Assembly: GCA_001695595.3 (NCBI GenBank)
Contig: MBPM02000022.1
Span: 186,001 to 250,000 of the forward strand
Direction of reading: 5' to 3'
Source of the DNA: Plasmopara viticola
Taxonomy: Eukaryota > Oomycota > Peronosporomycetes > Peronosporales > Peronosporaceae
Length of the DNA: 64,000 nt
Both the position numbers and the translations under genes were made by a program. Shown here in pieces: positions 42,851 through 55,623 of the stretch (its first letter is position 1; each line of letters starts with the position of its first letter). A model generated the notes under the pieces. The model was given only the letters and a program-made list of their open reading frames with translations, searched no databases and had not been told where the DNA came from.

Positions 42851-43189
42851 GCCCGTTGACGGGTAGTGACACTTTCGAATGCTTTTAATTATATGAGACT
42901 TAACGTGTAAATGACTTTGAAATGGCTATGGGTGAAAAAAATCTGTAGCAATATCCAGTCATTTCGAATGGGGACTTGCCCTAATTGTTTCTAATAGCCT
43001 TCGTAGAAGCACTGATGTCAGTTGCTGCCAAAACGTTAATCACCCTACTTTCGTTTTTACTGTCGAGAGTTGCATACGGTCTTCGAGCACTAAAGGAATA
43101 TTCGTTTGGACATTTGACAATATGCGAGTCAATACGTCATATGGCTGCATTAGAGAAAATCGTCAAATCTGGCAAAAGGCATAAGCGTA
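42851..43189. other. Gap between two pseudogenes
   Basis: No gene. A plus-strand ORF at 42985-43233 overlaps the ankyrin remnant on the other strand and is probably a shadow. Confidence 0.5.
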
Positions 43190-45250
43190 GTGTAGAGCAG
43201 TGTTTCCGTGACAAGCAGACTATCCTTCTCTGATGAACGATCAAGGAGAGTATTCATTAAGACAGTATTCTTAACGAGAGCTGCAAGCATGAGTGCAGTA
43301 ATCCCCCATTTGTCCATGCAACACAAATCTGCTCCAGCTTAAAGCAAAAGAATTGCGGTTTGTAAAATGCTGATTGTTTCATCTCGGATACTCTCTTTTG
43401 CTTAACATGCTCTTTTTTGGAAAGTGGGAAAACTCTTGTGGGCATTGGCGACTGCACTACGTCCATGGATCCTAAATACTACATAAAGAGTAAGAGAAAA
43501 TCGAGATTTTTGTAGAATATAGAGCGCGTGCTGCCAAATGAAGTGAAGTTCGTTCTGCTTGACCTGTTTTATCCGTAATCGATATGAAGTCGGCTCGTGC
43601 CGAAGGGGGGGGTCTATTAAAAACAGTTGCTTTAATTGATTATCATTCCCATAGTGAGAAATTCATCCAAAGGTTTTGATGTGGATTCTTGAAGTTACTT
43701 CTTGGCGTTTCAACCATGCGTTTGGCAGATATATTGCCCTTAGCATTCGTCGGATATTGTCGTCATTTTAAAGCATAAATAAGCTTTCTTTCTTGTAAAC
43801 CAGGTAAACTTATCCAGCTTGGTGAGTCGGCATCCCACAATAGTAGAAAGTGGACCATACTAGGAAGATCCTGAGTTACTGAGCAATTAGCACACAAGCG
43901 TTAGATTACAAGCCGAAAGTCGCTTTTTTTGGCAATCACTTGTCGATATTTCACTTGCAGCGTGAGGTCCATAAGACTCTATTCTCGTAGGGATATGTCA
44001 CAAATTAAAGTCAAGCTGTTGACTCAAAGACTTTAGCTTTGTAACCCTTTCGCTTCTGTGCAAGAGCAGCGATGTGAAGAGATGATCTCCCTTTCAGTGA
44101 TTTTGCATCGACGTCTACTGTGATTGGCGATTTTAAAAGAAGTCGAGCAATCGCCAAGTGATTGGCAAAAGCCTCGTCCGCACAATACTCCAGCCATGAA
44201 GGTGTCACAATAGTAAATTGGTCGTCGTATTCTATACGTTTTTAACGCAATGTATACATGCAAAGATGTCCAAAGGTTGATATTTCGGGCATGAGGGTCA
44301 GCTCTTTGTTCGAGCAACAACTTCACGGCGCCAATGTTTCCAAGTTTTGCGGCTCGATGAAGTGGTAGCTGGTGCAAATGTTCAGCTCGATTGTCGGTTA
44401 TTTGATGTAGCCTAGCAAGGGCAAAAGCGCTTATACTAGGATCAGAAGGGTCGTCCTGCACATCCACACTTTGATACTAGTGCCGTGCTGCAAGCCCGCA
44501 AAAAATGATCTTTTCATGACTCGGGTTTCATTACATTTTGGCTTAATTTGGCACCTTTTTAAAAGCACCGCTTGACTTGCTTCAGGTTTTCTACTTCAAC
44601 AGCGTAATGCAGTGCTAACTTAGTATAAGTATCTAGTAGAGTAACAAAGGCTTACGAAACGCTAAAAGTTTTACTTACCTCTAGTGGACAAGATTGGAGG
44701 ATGGGTAGAGAAGATGCTACAGAATTCGTAGTCACCCTCTAGGATCGACGATGTTGTTGTGGCCAACTAAAGTGATTCTATGTAGAAAACGTGGGGGTTG
44801 AGACGAGGGACCTGAAACGTACATAGTGGAAGATTGAGCGGCCACTCAAGTCCAATTTGCTGCAAAACTCGGTCCAGTCAGCACATTGTTGCTGAGCCAT
44901 CTCTCGAGAAAGCACCCAGCTATGGCTTTGCCCTTGAGATGCTTGCATCCGACTTAAAACTAGCACAACCGTTTTAATATAATGCCACTTTTGTTCATTC
45001 TTCCTCAAAAGATTCAGCAAACTTTGCTTCCTCATCAATGTCTTGAGCTCACACTGATATTGCGCGTCGTTGTAGAAATTGACATGATGGAAAATTCTTG
45101 GCTTTCTTGTCTTGTTTTTAGAGCGCCCCGTAGTGCTAAAGGGTGCAACCCGTCGCATTGACAATGCTCATTATCTCGTGGGGCGTTGCACTGTTTTAAT
45201 TGCTCAGCGTCTTTCGTAAGAACGAAATGAAACAACTCGGTGTTGCTCAT
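43190..45250 (-). pseudogene. Ankyrin-repeat gene, broken
   Basis: Minus strand from an ATG at 45250: MSNTELFHFVLTKDAEQLKQ, a typical first ankyrin helix pair, then DGLHPLALRGALKT. Further repeats in other frames: QLPLHRAAKLGNIGAVKLLL with EQRADPHARNINLWTSLHV (44370-44270), GRSSLHIAALAQKRKGYKAK (44080-44020) and GADLCCMDKWGITALMLAAL (about 43330-43270). Between them, 45164-44778 contains a basic helical segment (KTRKPRIFHHVNF...) and a Gln-rich piece. Stops and frame changes separate the blocks. It is not a copy of the intact ankyrin gene at 37-41 kb, as far as I can tell from the repeat sequences. Confidence 0.65.
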
Positions 45251-45985
45251 CCGAGGTCAAAACATCTTTGGCTCTCTAAATCAAACAACACCAAACTAGA
45301 TAGTATCTCAACGACGAGAAACAGTTGAAAGCCTACCTTAGCTGTTGACAGTGTGACTGTCTGCTACCACTGATCGACGCACGGTCATACAAATCCTCAA
45401 CGTCAACCGAGAAAGACGTTGAGGAGTTGTATGTATGCATCAAAGGTGTTGTCGTCATCAGTTCATCGTTCTCATCGTCGCTCGTGTCATTCTTACAGTC
45501 TTTACCGTCACTTTTGTCGTTGATTCATGCAGAGGTTCTAGTGCCTGTTGCTTCGTGTTCCATAAGAATATTCTCGGCCTCACCACTCGCAGTATATTTC
45601 GTCAACATCTTTTCAGCTCCTAGCTTCTCAGATTCGCTTGCACAAATTTCGACAAGGTTTTGTTTAACTATCGCTTTCTAACAGTGAGGCGCCGTCTTGA
45701 GGTGAAATGGAAGATGTGAACGCAATGTGAGTGTTCGTTTTCATCATTTTGCTCGACTTGCTATCCTCGGAAATCGGATTCAAATCTGCCGACATTTTTG
45801 ATCGAGGTGATGAGGACTCGCGACCGCTTTTGCTCGTCCACACCTCATTCAGCATTTTGAGCGACTTGGGATTCGCAGAAAAGTGTCGTGTTACGGCAAT
45901 ATAGCTTAAAAGCTTGTGTTAATTATTAGCCGAGTGATGCGAGCTGCATTAGAGCAGCTCAATCCCAATCGATAAGATGGCACTA
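45251..45985. other. Gap with possible minus-strand remnant
   Basis: 45855-45664 on the minus strand gives a Ser-rich, low-complexity frame (MLNEVWTSKSGRESSSPRSK...) that may be debris of a neighbouring gene. Nothing can be named. Confidence 0.35.
45386..45433. repeat. Near-perfect hairpin, 19-bp arms
   Basis: Arms 45386-45404 and 45415-45433 pair with a single mismatch around a 10-nt loop. Confidence 0.8.
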
Positions 45986-45986
45986 C

Positions 45987-48884
45987 TTGATAAACTTAGG
46001 GATAAGTTCAACCAATGTCAAGAGTACTGTTCAGCTTCACGTTAACGTATTCAAGCCGGGCAGCAAAGAGTCGGCTTATCGTCAGAGGGACATCCTTGCT
46101 TTAATTGAAATCCCACCAAAAATCTGGAGTCGTGTAGAAGGTCAAGCCTACGTTCGGTCTCTCTTTGGTATAGCCAGGAGTTGGTTGCACGCTTCATAGC
46201 ACTCAGATGAACTAATGCGGTATCCAGAATCTCACGAGAAATAGGATAAGGCAATGACTCTTCTGGGACGTGGAATAGAGATAGCAATGGCCATGGAGGG
46301 ACAAATTTCACGGCTATTGCTAGACAGTACAGTGCTCACCTACTCTATTGCAAAACCTTTGCAGACATTGGAATCTTCAAAGAAGTGGCCACTTATCTAA
46401 CGTACAGTCTCCTTGCGATGGAACCACAAGTGGCACTGTGTACAACAAGGTACATCATGTGGCGCCTACAACATGGCTTGGCCAACAATGACTGCTATCA
46501 AGACTTAGCCCTGAAAGAAGCGGCGAACACAGATCGACACTATCAATCAGCAGTGGCATAAGCACTTTGTCTCCAACGCATTGTCCAGTAATCACGCAAA
46601 GAAGAAGAATTGATTATGATGTTGCCTGTCGACGTCCAGCAAATTTTACTCCAAGCAGAGACATCATCTGCAATGCTTAAGTTGAGACTCAAAGCCGCTG
46701 AAGCACGTGCGCCGCTTACACAAAACGTAATTGAGTCGGTCTTTCCTGATTTACAAGACCAGCTTTGCGCCGCAATTGAAACTTGTCGAGAATGAAGAAG
46801 CAGCGGCAACGAGGCCTCTGGTCCTAGATAAAGCTACATTTCCTATCTCTTTCCATCTCATCACTATCCGAACGAGTTTCGAGCTTGCACAGACTGACGA
46901 ATAAACGGATCTGCTGATAAGAAGCACGCTTAAACGACATATAACGTACAGCAGTCGTCGATTACGTAGGACGCTCTATTGAATGAGAAGCGGCTGGAGG
47001 CAACGGTACGTGGGCAGTACCCATTTTCCGTTGGCACAATACCCTCATCCGAGTTGCTAACAAGGCTATCGAATGCTGTACAAAGTTGCGTTAGATATGG
47101 CAATGGCAAAATCACTCGGTCCAACCACGTCTTGTTCACATGGGTGGCATTGCGAATGTGACGTGAAGTAGGCATTGCATTGCGAAAGGAAGTGCACAAG
47201 ACTGAGATGTTCCTTTTTTCCGAATCACTGGGGTGTATGACGTGTGAACTGTTGCTGAAGATCCACACCACATTCATTGCCGTCAGACTTGATGACCTCT
47301 GACTCCACGGACACACTTGTTTGCGCTTGGCAACGCTATTGTCAATTGAAAGAGAGGCACGCAGAGGCAGTCAAGTTGTACGACAATGTCTGGATCAAAT
47401 TGATGTAAAGAGGTGGAATTTTCGGTCTCATTTTCACTTGGTCATTGATAAGGAATCAACTGCAAATTCATTCAAGGACTCCTTTTCGTGCAAAGTCAGT
47501 GATATGAGGGAGTCCTCGACCGGATCAGCTAATGCACGGAATTACGTCGGTGTACGAGGCACCAGGTCCCCGCTCGGTAGTCTGGTGCCTTCCAGTCGAC
47601 TTGTTGCTGTCAATGTATCGTCTGGAGCTCCAAGCTGCTAAAGTGGCGGACACGCTCTCTTCATCCACAGCTCCAGCAACACCAGGTGCTTTGTCTCCAG
47701 AACGAACCGTGCGGCTTGCAACATAAGCAAAGCTCGTCAAAGAAGGTGATGCCAGAAGAGATTTGGGACGTCGATTCATGCACGCATTGATTTCAAGCTG
47801 AACCGGATTGCAAAAGAATTGCACGGTGACGTCGCTTGGATTCAATTCGCTTTCAGCTGTTGAGGTGGTGTAGTGAGCTCTTTTTGATTCAGTCTGTCAA
47901 ATTGGTACGCTCTTTTGTGCGTGGCTCTTGTCATTTCACTAAATCTTTTCGTTTGATGACAGTACTGGAAGATTGCCAAGCTTAGCAATACGATTGATAC
48001 CGTGGACGCTACGAGGGGACTTACAAAAGACTGCACGTACGACTTGCTACTAGTAATGACGACGACCGTGTTGACCCTATACAGCAAGATGGAAACCTAA
48101 CGACTGCTTCGGTATCAAATGCTCAGCTGCTACTACTAGACACTAGTGTCGCAGCAGATGACAATCAATTGGATCAATTGGTTAGTGACTTTCAAGCTTT
48201 TTCGACAGGCAAAGTGCTGGCAAGGCCTTCAAGCTGCGGCTCAATAACTTTGGAATTGGAGCGTGTTATCGAAGCTCATGATGCAAAGCCCGGCAAGTGC
48301 TGATGGAGCTCCTACGAGGTGGCACAACACCTTGTGATAGTACTGGAGCTTCGGAGCAGGAGACTATCACGTTTCACGACGGGTAACCGTTGGTCGACGT
48401 CAGCAATTAGGCTGCATTATATTGGTCAACATCTTCTAAGGTTAAAGAGACCGAAAGCGAGCTACGAAAGCACTACCTCATGGCGCTTGTGGTGCATATT
48501 TTAGCCATAATATTCCAATCTGCTACTGCTATGGCACGGCATGAGGACAGATACGATCGCAACGCGGCAATTGTATGCTTTGCAGTCAAAAGTATGGCAT
48601 ACACGCTGCTGCCGTTGTTAAAACCAAGCGATGCAACGATTATTCAGACCATCAAGGATGCAATAGATGGCGAACGTAGCGAGAACGCCCCATCTTTTCG
48701 AATGCTACAGTCACTCTAGTGCAAAGATCTTCAACTTTACCGCATTCGAGCCAATGTGTCGTCTTGCATTCTACGAAGGCGACTGGAACGCATCGAAGAC
48801 TAGTAGCATGAACGCGATCGACAAATTTGATGCAATCTGTCGGAAACCCGTCGACCGCTGCGCCTGGAACTCGATCAGAAGCTA
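45987..48884 (+). pseudogene. Heavily broken gene for a large helical protein (flagellar-type candidate)
   Basis: Many short plus-strand frames read as one eroded protein: KESAYRQRDILALIEIPPKI (46060s), GRGIEIAMAMEGQISRLL (46265-46320), RQYSAHLLYCKTFADIGIFK followed by EVATYLTYSLLAMEPQVALC (46330-46440), LPVDVQQILLQAETSSAMLK (46620s), YCQLKERHAEAVKLYDNVW (47340-47395), LLLSMYRLELQAAKVADTL (47605-47660) and MALVVHILAIIFQSATAMAR (48480-48540). The helix-rich, TPR-like pattern reminds me of large cilia- and flagella-associated proteins such as CFAP54, but this is recall of a pattern, not a match. No continuous frame exceeds about 100 codons. Confidence 0.4.
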
Positions 48885-49854
48885 GCATTCTCGCTGCTGA
48901 TTTCTCGCAGTACATTCATCGCCAAATGCCAGTCATAAGGTGCTGCTTGCTGTCTTGCACAGGCCCATCATCGTGAGATTGCCCAAAGTGCAATCAATAG
49001 ACAAGACGAGTAAAAGCACACCCGACAGCAATTAGAATTGCAACAACTGCAAGCAGCAGTGTTTCTTGGCGACCGCGAAAAGACTGAATAGAAACGTTTT
49101 GCTCTAAAACAAGAAGCGCTCGCCACACACATCACTTTCGCTTACCTACTCACTCCACATTCATTTGGCTGTCGTATTTAGCAGCCGATACAGCGATCAA
49201 GCGGAAGTAAACTGACAGTTCGGTCTTTAGCACATGATGAAAGCTTTGTCTCACCTACGCAGTAAACCCGTACGAAACGTATACGTCAGACACTCGTGCT
49301 ACCAGATACAGCTATCGTTCGAAACAGACCAAGCCAAATGCCAGCTTTTCGCAATGTTGTTCAATGTACTCGGAAGTTTTGCGAAAAATTCAATCAAGCT
49401 CGCACAACATATATATCAGCTCACGCATGGCTGGTAAAGGCAACACAACTATCATATCCAAGGCATCGGCAGCATTTCACATCTCGGCCATACGTTCTGG
49501 TACATTGGCACATCTTGTAGGCGGTCAGCTGCCATCAAAGTACAGAAAACGCGACTCGATAGCTTGTAAAGCGTATAACACGCCACGCACTAAAACTTCT
49601 TCCGGCACATCAGAAGACGGGCAATCAGCGGGTGCCCTGCGCGACTCTGTTGCATCTAGACTACGCCCTCGTTTATAATAAAGAGACTACTATTTTCAAC
49701 TCGGCTTGGCTTATGCACTGAAGCCATGCCGACTGCAAACTTAAGGAATCTTCCATTAAATCCAAGTCTGTCTTGGACCGTTCCGTTCTTGTAGCTTCAT
49801 TATGAGCTTCAAAGATTAATGGGGACGCGGGCATCGAATGAAACCTCCATTCTT
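48885..49854. other. Gap without a supportable gene
   Basis: Short overlapping ORFs at 49234-49678 share no recognisable domain. Could be the eroded 3' end of the preceding pseudogene. Confidence 0.4.
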
Positions 49855-50400
49855 TCATCCGTCTGGGAGGCCGTCGACACAGCGTCGTGGAGTCAGATGG
49901 CCGTGTGGCGGATGGTCCACCATGCACCTTTGCTGGTAGTTTCTCCACCAGCACGCTAACGTTTCGCGGGCTCTAAATGCGCGAGTGATTGCGCACGGCA
50001 TTTTATAATTATATAGATTCATAAGATTTAGAATTGCTGCGTAGTATAGACGAGAAGCTTGGAAAAGGTTGGGGTGACGCCCTCCTTCCAAGCGCGGGGG
50101 CTAAATGCTCGCGCGCTTCGGGCAGGTGCTCTCGGGCATCTGCAGGTCTCTAACGAGTCTCACCCTCGACGCGACGGTCTCCAGCACCGGGCGCCACCTG
50201 GGCTCTTACCAAGTCAAAGATAAACAAACTAATGGAAGACCCTCAAGACCTCGGTGCTGGCTGCACTGCCCGCCGAACGAGACTCGACGTATGCGGACAC
50301 CACTCTATGCCGTGGACTAGCCAGACTGAGTCTAGCACGTGCATAACTTGGCAACGCGATAACGTAATACATTACATTACATTATAGACGAGATATCACT
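49855..50400 (-). mobile_element. Possible LTR-retrotransposon fragment
   Basis: A GC-rich island in AT-rich DNA. On the minus strand it starts TGTAATGTAATGTATTACG (about 50385) and contains TTGGTAAGAGCCCAGG (about 50213-50198), placed like a primer binding site after an LTR of about 170 bp, followed by GC-rich sequence with a short ORF (50091-49855). No gag or pol domain recognised; low certainty. Confidence 0.25.
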
Positions 50401-51801
50401 TTCTGAAGCGGAAATTGAAAAAGCAATTAATGAAATATAACATTTGGAATCGTGAAATATGTGTAGTTTGTTTACGATGACTCAATGATAGCTACTTCTT
50501 TGTAGTCGCGTCCACAAGACACTTATGAACACAGGCGTCACCTTTGGTTCGTTCCAGCGAAAAATAGATCTCTTGTATTGGTTTATAAGCTTTCTTCTTT
50601 TGCAATTAGGTACATTGGATTTGCTTAATCTACGATTCAAAAACACGATTGCTATACGTTTTTCTTCTTAGCATGATATGTTTGCTACGTGTCGGAAAAT
50701 GCATAACTGGTATAGACTATCCATTGCTGCGAAGAAAGAAGGAAAGAATGAGAAAAGCAGTTGAAAGGCGATAGCTAATAAGTTTCGAACGCACAAATTT
50801 GTGCTCTATAAAATCAAAGTGAGAAGTATTATTTCAATTGCATGAAGAGCTTCTACGGATAATTGTCTTGCTACAGCTTAGCTGGTGACTCTCCGCAATC
50901 TACTGCTAACCCTTTCAAGCCTATCATTCTCCTACACTCCACCTGGCTCTCTACACATCTTCAAACAATAAAGCCTCTCGACTCGCAATGATTGTAGGAA
51001 ATCTCGACCTCAATTGTTTATCTGTAGCTACGACTAAAAGTTCTCTTTTGGCGATTTGCCCCGCGTTCATCTAGACCTCGATCGACAACCGATCTCCAAA
51101 AAAGCTTCCTCCGCGACTGTGTTACTGTAAGGAACCACACTCACATGTTCTAGAACCATTTTAAAATGTCAGTGAGTGTAGGTTACAAACATTCTATATG
51201 TTTTCGTAGACAAACTTAACCCACATTTAAGGAGAGATGATACATATATTCATATTAGGCAATAGGAATGGCGACGTACTAGGAGGGATGACTTACATGG
51301 GGAAAACAGTAGGAAGAAATAGAATAGGTTACATATAAGTAGGAAATCAAACTAAGAAATAATCTCACTTCTTAGTTCGCCACAAATTTACAACTGAACC
51401 TACAAGTCGACCTACAGTCCAACACCGCCTACCAACACCCAGAGCCTCACAAGTGGTAGCACTTGTTGGTCGTGCTTCTCGTCGTCAAGTTCCTCGTTTG
51501 GGTATTACTGTCCCTTAAGTATTTGCTGTCCCTTTTCCGCCCCATCCGTTTGGAAGCGCTGTGGAAATTGGTCGAGTGTGTGGTTTTCAATATCTGCCCA
51601 TTATTCTGAAAGCCTGCTTTTGCAGATTGAGTCACTCAGTTGGGTATTGAGGTTGGACCCGAATTGGCTGGTCAAAGCAGTTAATACATCTCGGAAGGTT
51701 TAATTCATGTGCGCACAAGCCGACCCATACTTCCTCACTCATTAACTTGAGTCAATAGCTTCGGTTAAAAGAAGTAGGACCAAATCAGTCGTGCACGTTC
51801 T
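50401..51801. other. Gap without a supportable gene
   Basis: AT-rich, no recognisable ORF. If the Gypsy element to the right had a 5' LTR it should lie here, but no second copy of any part was recognised. Confidence 0.5.
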
Positions 51802-52130
51802 ATGGGCAAGAAGCGCCGTGCTGAATCGGAAATTCCCTTTGATTGTGAACAAGCTTTCGTCTTCGACTCTGGTGAAAAGCTTCAATAACGGCGCAAGATC
51901 TCATCCATTCTGTAAAAAGTCTCGTCGAATCGCTTCGCTCCTTTTCAAGCGTCTCACTAAAAAAAAGAAATTCTCCTCAATCAAGGCAGGTCTCTCTCCG
52001 ATCCTCTCCAAGAAGTCGACACTTTACTCCAAGAAGTCGAACGGATTTAGGTCAAAGATCTACGCTACAATCTAAGAGATCTGGCTTAAGCTAAAAATTT
52101 AGCTTTTGCTTTTTTAATACTTCATTCATC

Positions 52131-53100
52131 ATGGCCGAACCATCTATGATCCAGATTATGCAACATCTTAGGCAGGTTATGAATAAACAACAAGAAATTA
52201 TCGAGAAATTAAGTCAGAACCAATTGGAGAGTAAAGTCAAAGTTGAGGGATTGAAGCTGCCAACTTATGGTGAGAGAAGTGATGAGTCTGCTCGCCTCAT
52301 TGGGCAAACTTGGAGGATTATTTTTTGGCGCAAGGATCAAATTGGAAAGAGGAGTCTTCAGCGGAAAAAATTATCGCAGTACTTGGAACAACTTTGCGTA
52401 GAGCAGCAGCTCAATGGTTTGTGCTTCATTAGCATGGATTTACTACGGTAGATGAATTTTTTGTTGCTTTGGATAAAGAGTTTGTACCGGCGGATTTGCA
52501 ATATCGATTACTTTACATATTTCATCGATTCAGACAAGAGAGTTGTAAAGATTTACCTAATTACGTTGCGGAATTTCGACAACCTATTTTGCAAATATCT
52601 AACATGACGGAGATTGACCAAATAATATATTTTCAAAGAGGATTACGGCAAAGAACTAGAGAAGAAGTTCAGTATCAACGTTGCGAAACTTTATCAGCGG
52701 CGGTCACAGTCGCTCTCGATTTCGAGCGCGCTCATTCAAATATTTCAAGTGGCTATGCGAGTCAAGCCCCACGCAATCCGCGTCCTGGTCCACTACCAGT
52801 GACACAGCCGTCTAATGGGCCTGAGTCTATGGAAATTGACCATGCCCGTCCTTTCAAAGGTCATCCCGATATCAGAATCGTTATTAAAATAATCGTCGTC
52901 CAAATAAGCCCAAGTGTTCATTCTGCAAGAAACTTGGTCATACTATTTAATAATGTTATAAGCGCAAGAACAGACAACAAGGCAATTATAATCAAGACAA
53001 TCGAAATCGTAATCGCGCAAATATTAACTACTTTGAAAATGAATTTGTTCAAGAAAAACGATTGCTACAACGTATCATGAAGCTACCCAATACTCAGTGT
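52131..53100 (+). pseudogene. Gypsy gag
   Basis: From ATG 52131 (MAEPSMIQIMQHLRQVMNKQ), a coiled-coil start, then a frame change near 52300-52460 and the retrotransposon gag domain (LLYIFHRFRQESCKDLPNYV, IIYFQRGLRQRTREEV, 52469-52740). A zinc-knuckle remnant KCSFCKKLGHTI is out of frame at 52910-52945. A lysine-rich coiled-coil-coding stretch upstream (51802-52080) may be an N-terminal extension. Confidence 0.7.
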
Positions 53101-53139
53101 AGCTATTGCAACCTATAGTGGAAAAGATTTTATCATCAA

Positions 53140-54664
53140 GCAAGGAAATCTTGATGAACATGCTGTCAATATTATGCTAGATTCAGGCGCCATGTGTAAT
53201 GTGGTCAAGCCAGACTTTTACAAAATGTCAATTCCGAAGAAGTAATTCAAGATACTCGTTTCGACGGCAGCAACACTATTACGAAGAGAGTTAAACAAGG
53301 GTTTGCAGATATATCTTTTGATTGAAATCATTTTTCAAACGTTCCGGTCATGGAATGGCCAATGAATATTAGTTCTCACGATGTTATTTTGGGTAAACCG
53401 AGGTTTTCAGCTCATGAACCAATCATACACTGGCGAACGCATCAAGTCTCATTCAATACAAGCGATAATCAACCTGACCCTCCAATTGAACATGAAATTA
53501 ATTCCGCGTCAGAGTTTTCAAAGAAATAAAGAAGGCAGAATATGAAGAAGTTTATCGAAGTAATTTGTCAAGCCTCTGTGGATGAAGAGCAAAAAGAGCC
53601 AAAACTTCAATCTTAGCTGGATTCGTTCCAAGACGTTTTCCCCAAAGAAATTGCCAGATGCTTTACCGCCACATCGTTCGGTAGAGTTTAAAATGACCAT
53701 GAATCCAGGAGCTCAGCCAAGTAATCGACCTCCTTTTCGTCTATCACAAGTGGAACAAAATGTATTACATGAATTTGTTGACGAAAACCTATCACGCGGT
53801 TAGATTGAATTATCTGACTCGCATTGGGTATCCAATATATTTGGTATACCAAAAAAGGATCCGAAGACAGGAACAAGTGTTTCACGTTCCGAATGGATTC
53901 GATCCGGTAACGCAAACATATTGTTGCGATGGGTTTTTGATTTTCGGTATGTCAACTCTCACACCATTGTTCCAAAGATTCCCTTGTCACGCATTGACGA
54001 ACTATTTGATAAGATGCAAGGAAGCTCTTTTCTTACTGTGATTGATTTGGCGCAAGGTTATCATCAAATGCGCATTCATCCAAACAGCAAGAAGTATACC
54101 GCATTTCGTACAAGTAATGCAATCTATCAATGGTGTGTTGCATCAATGGGTCTTGCAGGAATGCCAGAAGTTTAGTCACGACTCATGCGAGTTCTATTTG
54201 GATAATATCCATTTCGTTGTCGTAAACTTGGATGATATTTGTGTGTTTTCACACACTTATGCTGAACACTTAGTTCATTTGAAAATTGTGTTTCAAATTT
54301 TGCGAAAAGAAAAGCTTTATGCTCATATCGGCAAGTGTAAATTTGCTCTCGAAGAAGTCAGCTTTTTGGGTCATAGTGTATCACGGAAAGGATTGTCTGA
54401 TGATAGCTCCAAATCAGAAGCATTTGCTAAATGGCCAGTGCCATCTTCATTTAGAGAACTTTAAAGTTTCCTCGGCTTAGCTGGTTATTATCGCCTCTTT
54501 ATTCATCAATTTGCTCAAATTGTTTTGCCATTAAGCAAGCTTGTGAAGAAGGACATCAGTGGATTTGGGGGATAGACCAAGATCGTGCTTTTGCTAGTCT
54601 AAAGTCTGCTTTGCGGTCTGCACCTTTACTAATTTCTCACGCCCTTTTGTACTCACTACAGATG
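53140..54664 (+). pseudogene. Gypsy pol, left part (protease, RT, RNase H start)
   Basis: Protease VNIMLDSGAMCNVVKPDF (53165-53220); reverse transcriptase with HRSVEFKMTMNPGAQPSNRP (53670s), LLRWVFDFRYVNSHTIVPKI (53920s), FLTVIDLAQGYHQMRIHP (54028-54081) and the catalytic box as VVNLDDICVFS (54218-54250) where YxDD is expected, then KLYAHIGKCKFALEEVSFLG. RNase H begins FVLTTDAS and is cut by the Copia insertion. At least four frame changes. Confidence 0.78.
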
Positions 54665-54888
54665 CGTCACGACGAACCTTCTAGAAGGATCTAAAGGGAT
54701 AGGCTTAGAGGGATTACGGCAAATACCGGTTGGGTACTGGTATGATGATGACGTCATTAGATGGCGTCACGACGAACCTTCTAGAAGGATCTAGAAGGAT
54801 AGGCTTAGAGGTAGCACAGGGTAGCGAACTAAGGACCTAAATATATTCACTTTACTATTTGCCTTCTCCTGCGCACAACAACTCAACA
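54665..54888 (+). repeat. 5' LTR of the nested Copia, 5'-truncated
   Basis: Aligns with 59043-59267 and ends CTCAACA. The start joins Gypsy RNase H (GATGCGTCA) through shared CGTCA. Contains two 46-bp direct repeats (54665-54710 and 54765-54810) exactly 100 bp apart. Confidence 0.85.
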
Positions 54889-54934
54889 AAATAACAGCCG
54901 CACAAGACTCTCGCCAAACCTCCCCTCCATCCCA

Positions 54935-55623
54935 ATGCCGACGACAAAAAGTGAAGTCCTCCTGGGTAGTAGAAACTACTTCCACTGGGAGTTTGCCATG
55001 CGCATGACGCTGGTTAGGAAGGGTCTGCTAGCGCACGTGCAAGTGGTCAAGCCTGAGGCGGAGATGACCGAGACGTGAGTGCTCAACGACATGAAGGCAC
55101 TTGGGCTTATCGCCCAGGGAGTGCCAATTGAGCATCATACGAAGATTCGGACGGCCACGACGGCAATTATGGCGTGGAACACGCTGCGCGACTTCTACAA
55201 CCGCTCGACGGTGCACAATCGTGTGTCGATGACCCGTCGCCTCCACGAATTCAAAATGGCTGATGGGGTGGCGATGTCGAAGCACCTAGACAGCTTCGAT
55301 GAGCTGATCGTGGGGCTGCAGATGTTGGGAGAACCACTTGACGATGCTCGTCAACTAGTGATTCTTCTAAGCAGTCTCCCAGAATACGAAAAACTTCGTC
55401 GATTGTGGAGAACTCCAAGGACGTGTCTTTGATCGAGGTAAAAGGGAAGCTTCTGAAGGAGTACGAGCGACTTGAGAAGAAAGAGTCTACGGAGCGTACG
55501 TTCAAGGTGAATGCAGGACGTTTCAAGGGAGGCCAAGGCAATGGCCGTAAAGGGAACGGTCCGCGAAAGAACGGAGGTGGATTCACGGGCAAGTGTTCAA
55601 GTGTGGCCAAGTCGGACATTTGA
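54935..55623 (+). pseudogene. Nested Copia gag
   Basis: From ATG 54935: MPTTKSEVLLGSRNYFHWEF, the usual Copia gag start, with an in-frame TGA at 55076-55078 (a Trp codon is expected), then MAWNTLRDFYNRSTVHNRVS and LVILLSSLPEYEKL to 55432. A frame change leads to the basic region EYERLEKKESTERTFKVN (55405-55623); the zinc knuckle CGQVGHLKRDC follows in a third frame at about 55600-55635. Confidence 0.82.

Noticed and set aside
42985..43233. 82-codon plus-strand ORF as a small membrane protein
   Set aside because: It overlaps an ankyrin remnant on the other strand and has no conserved features.
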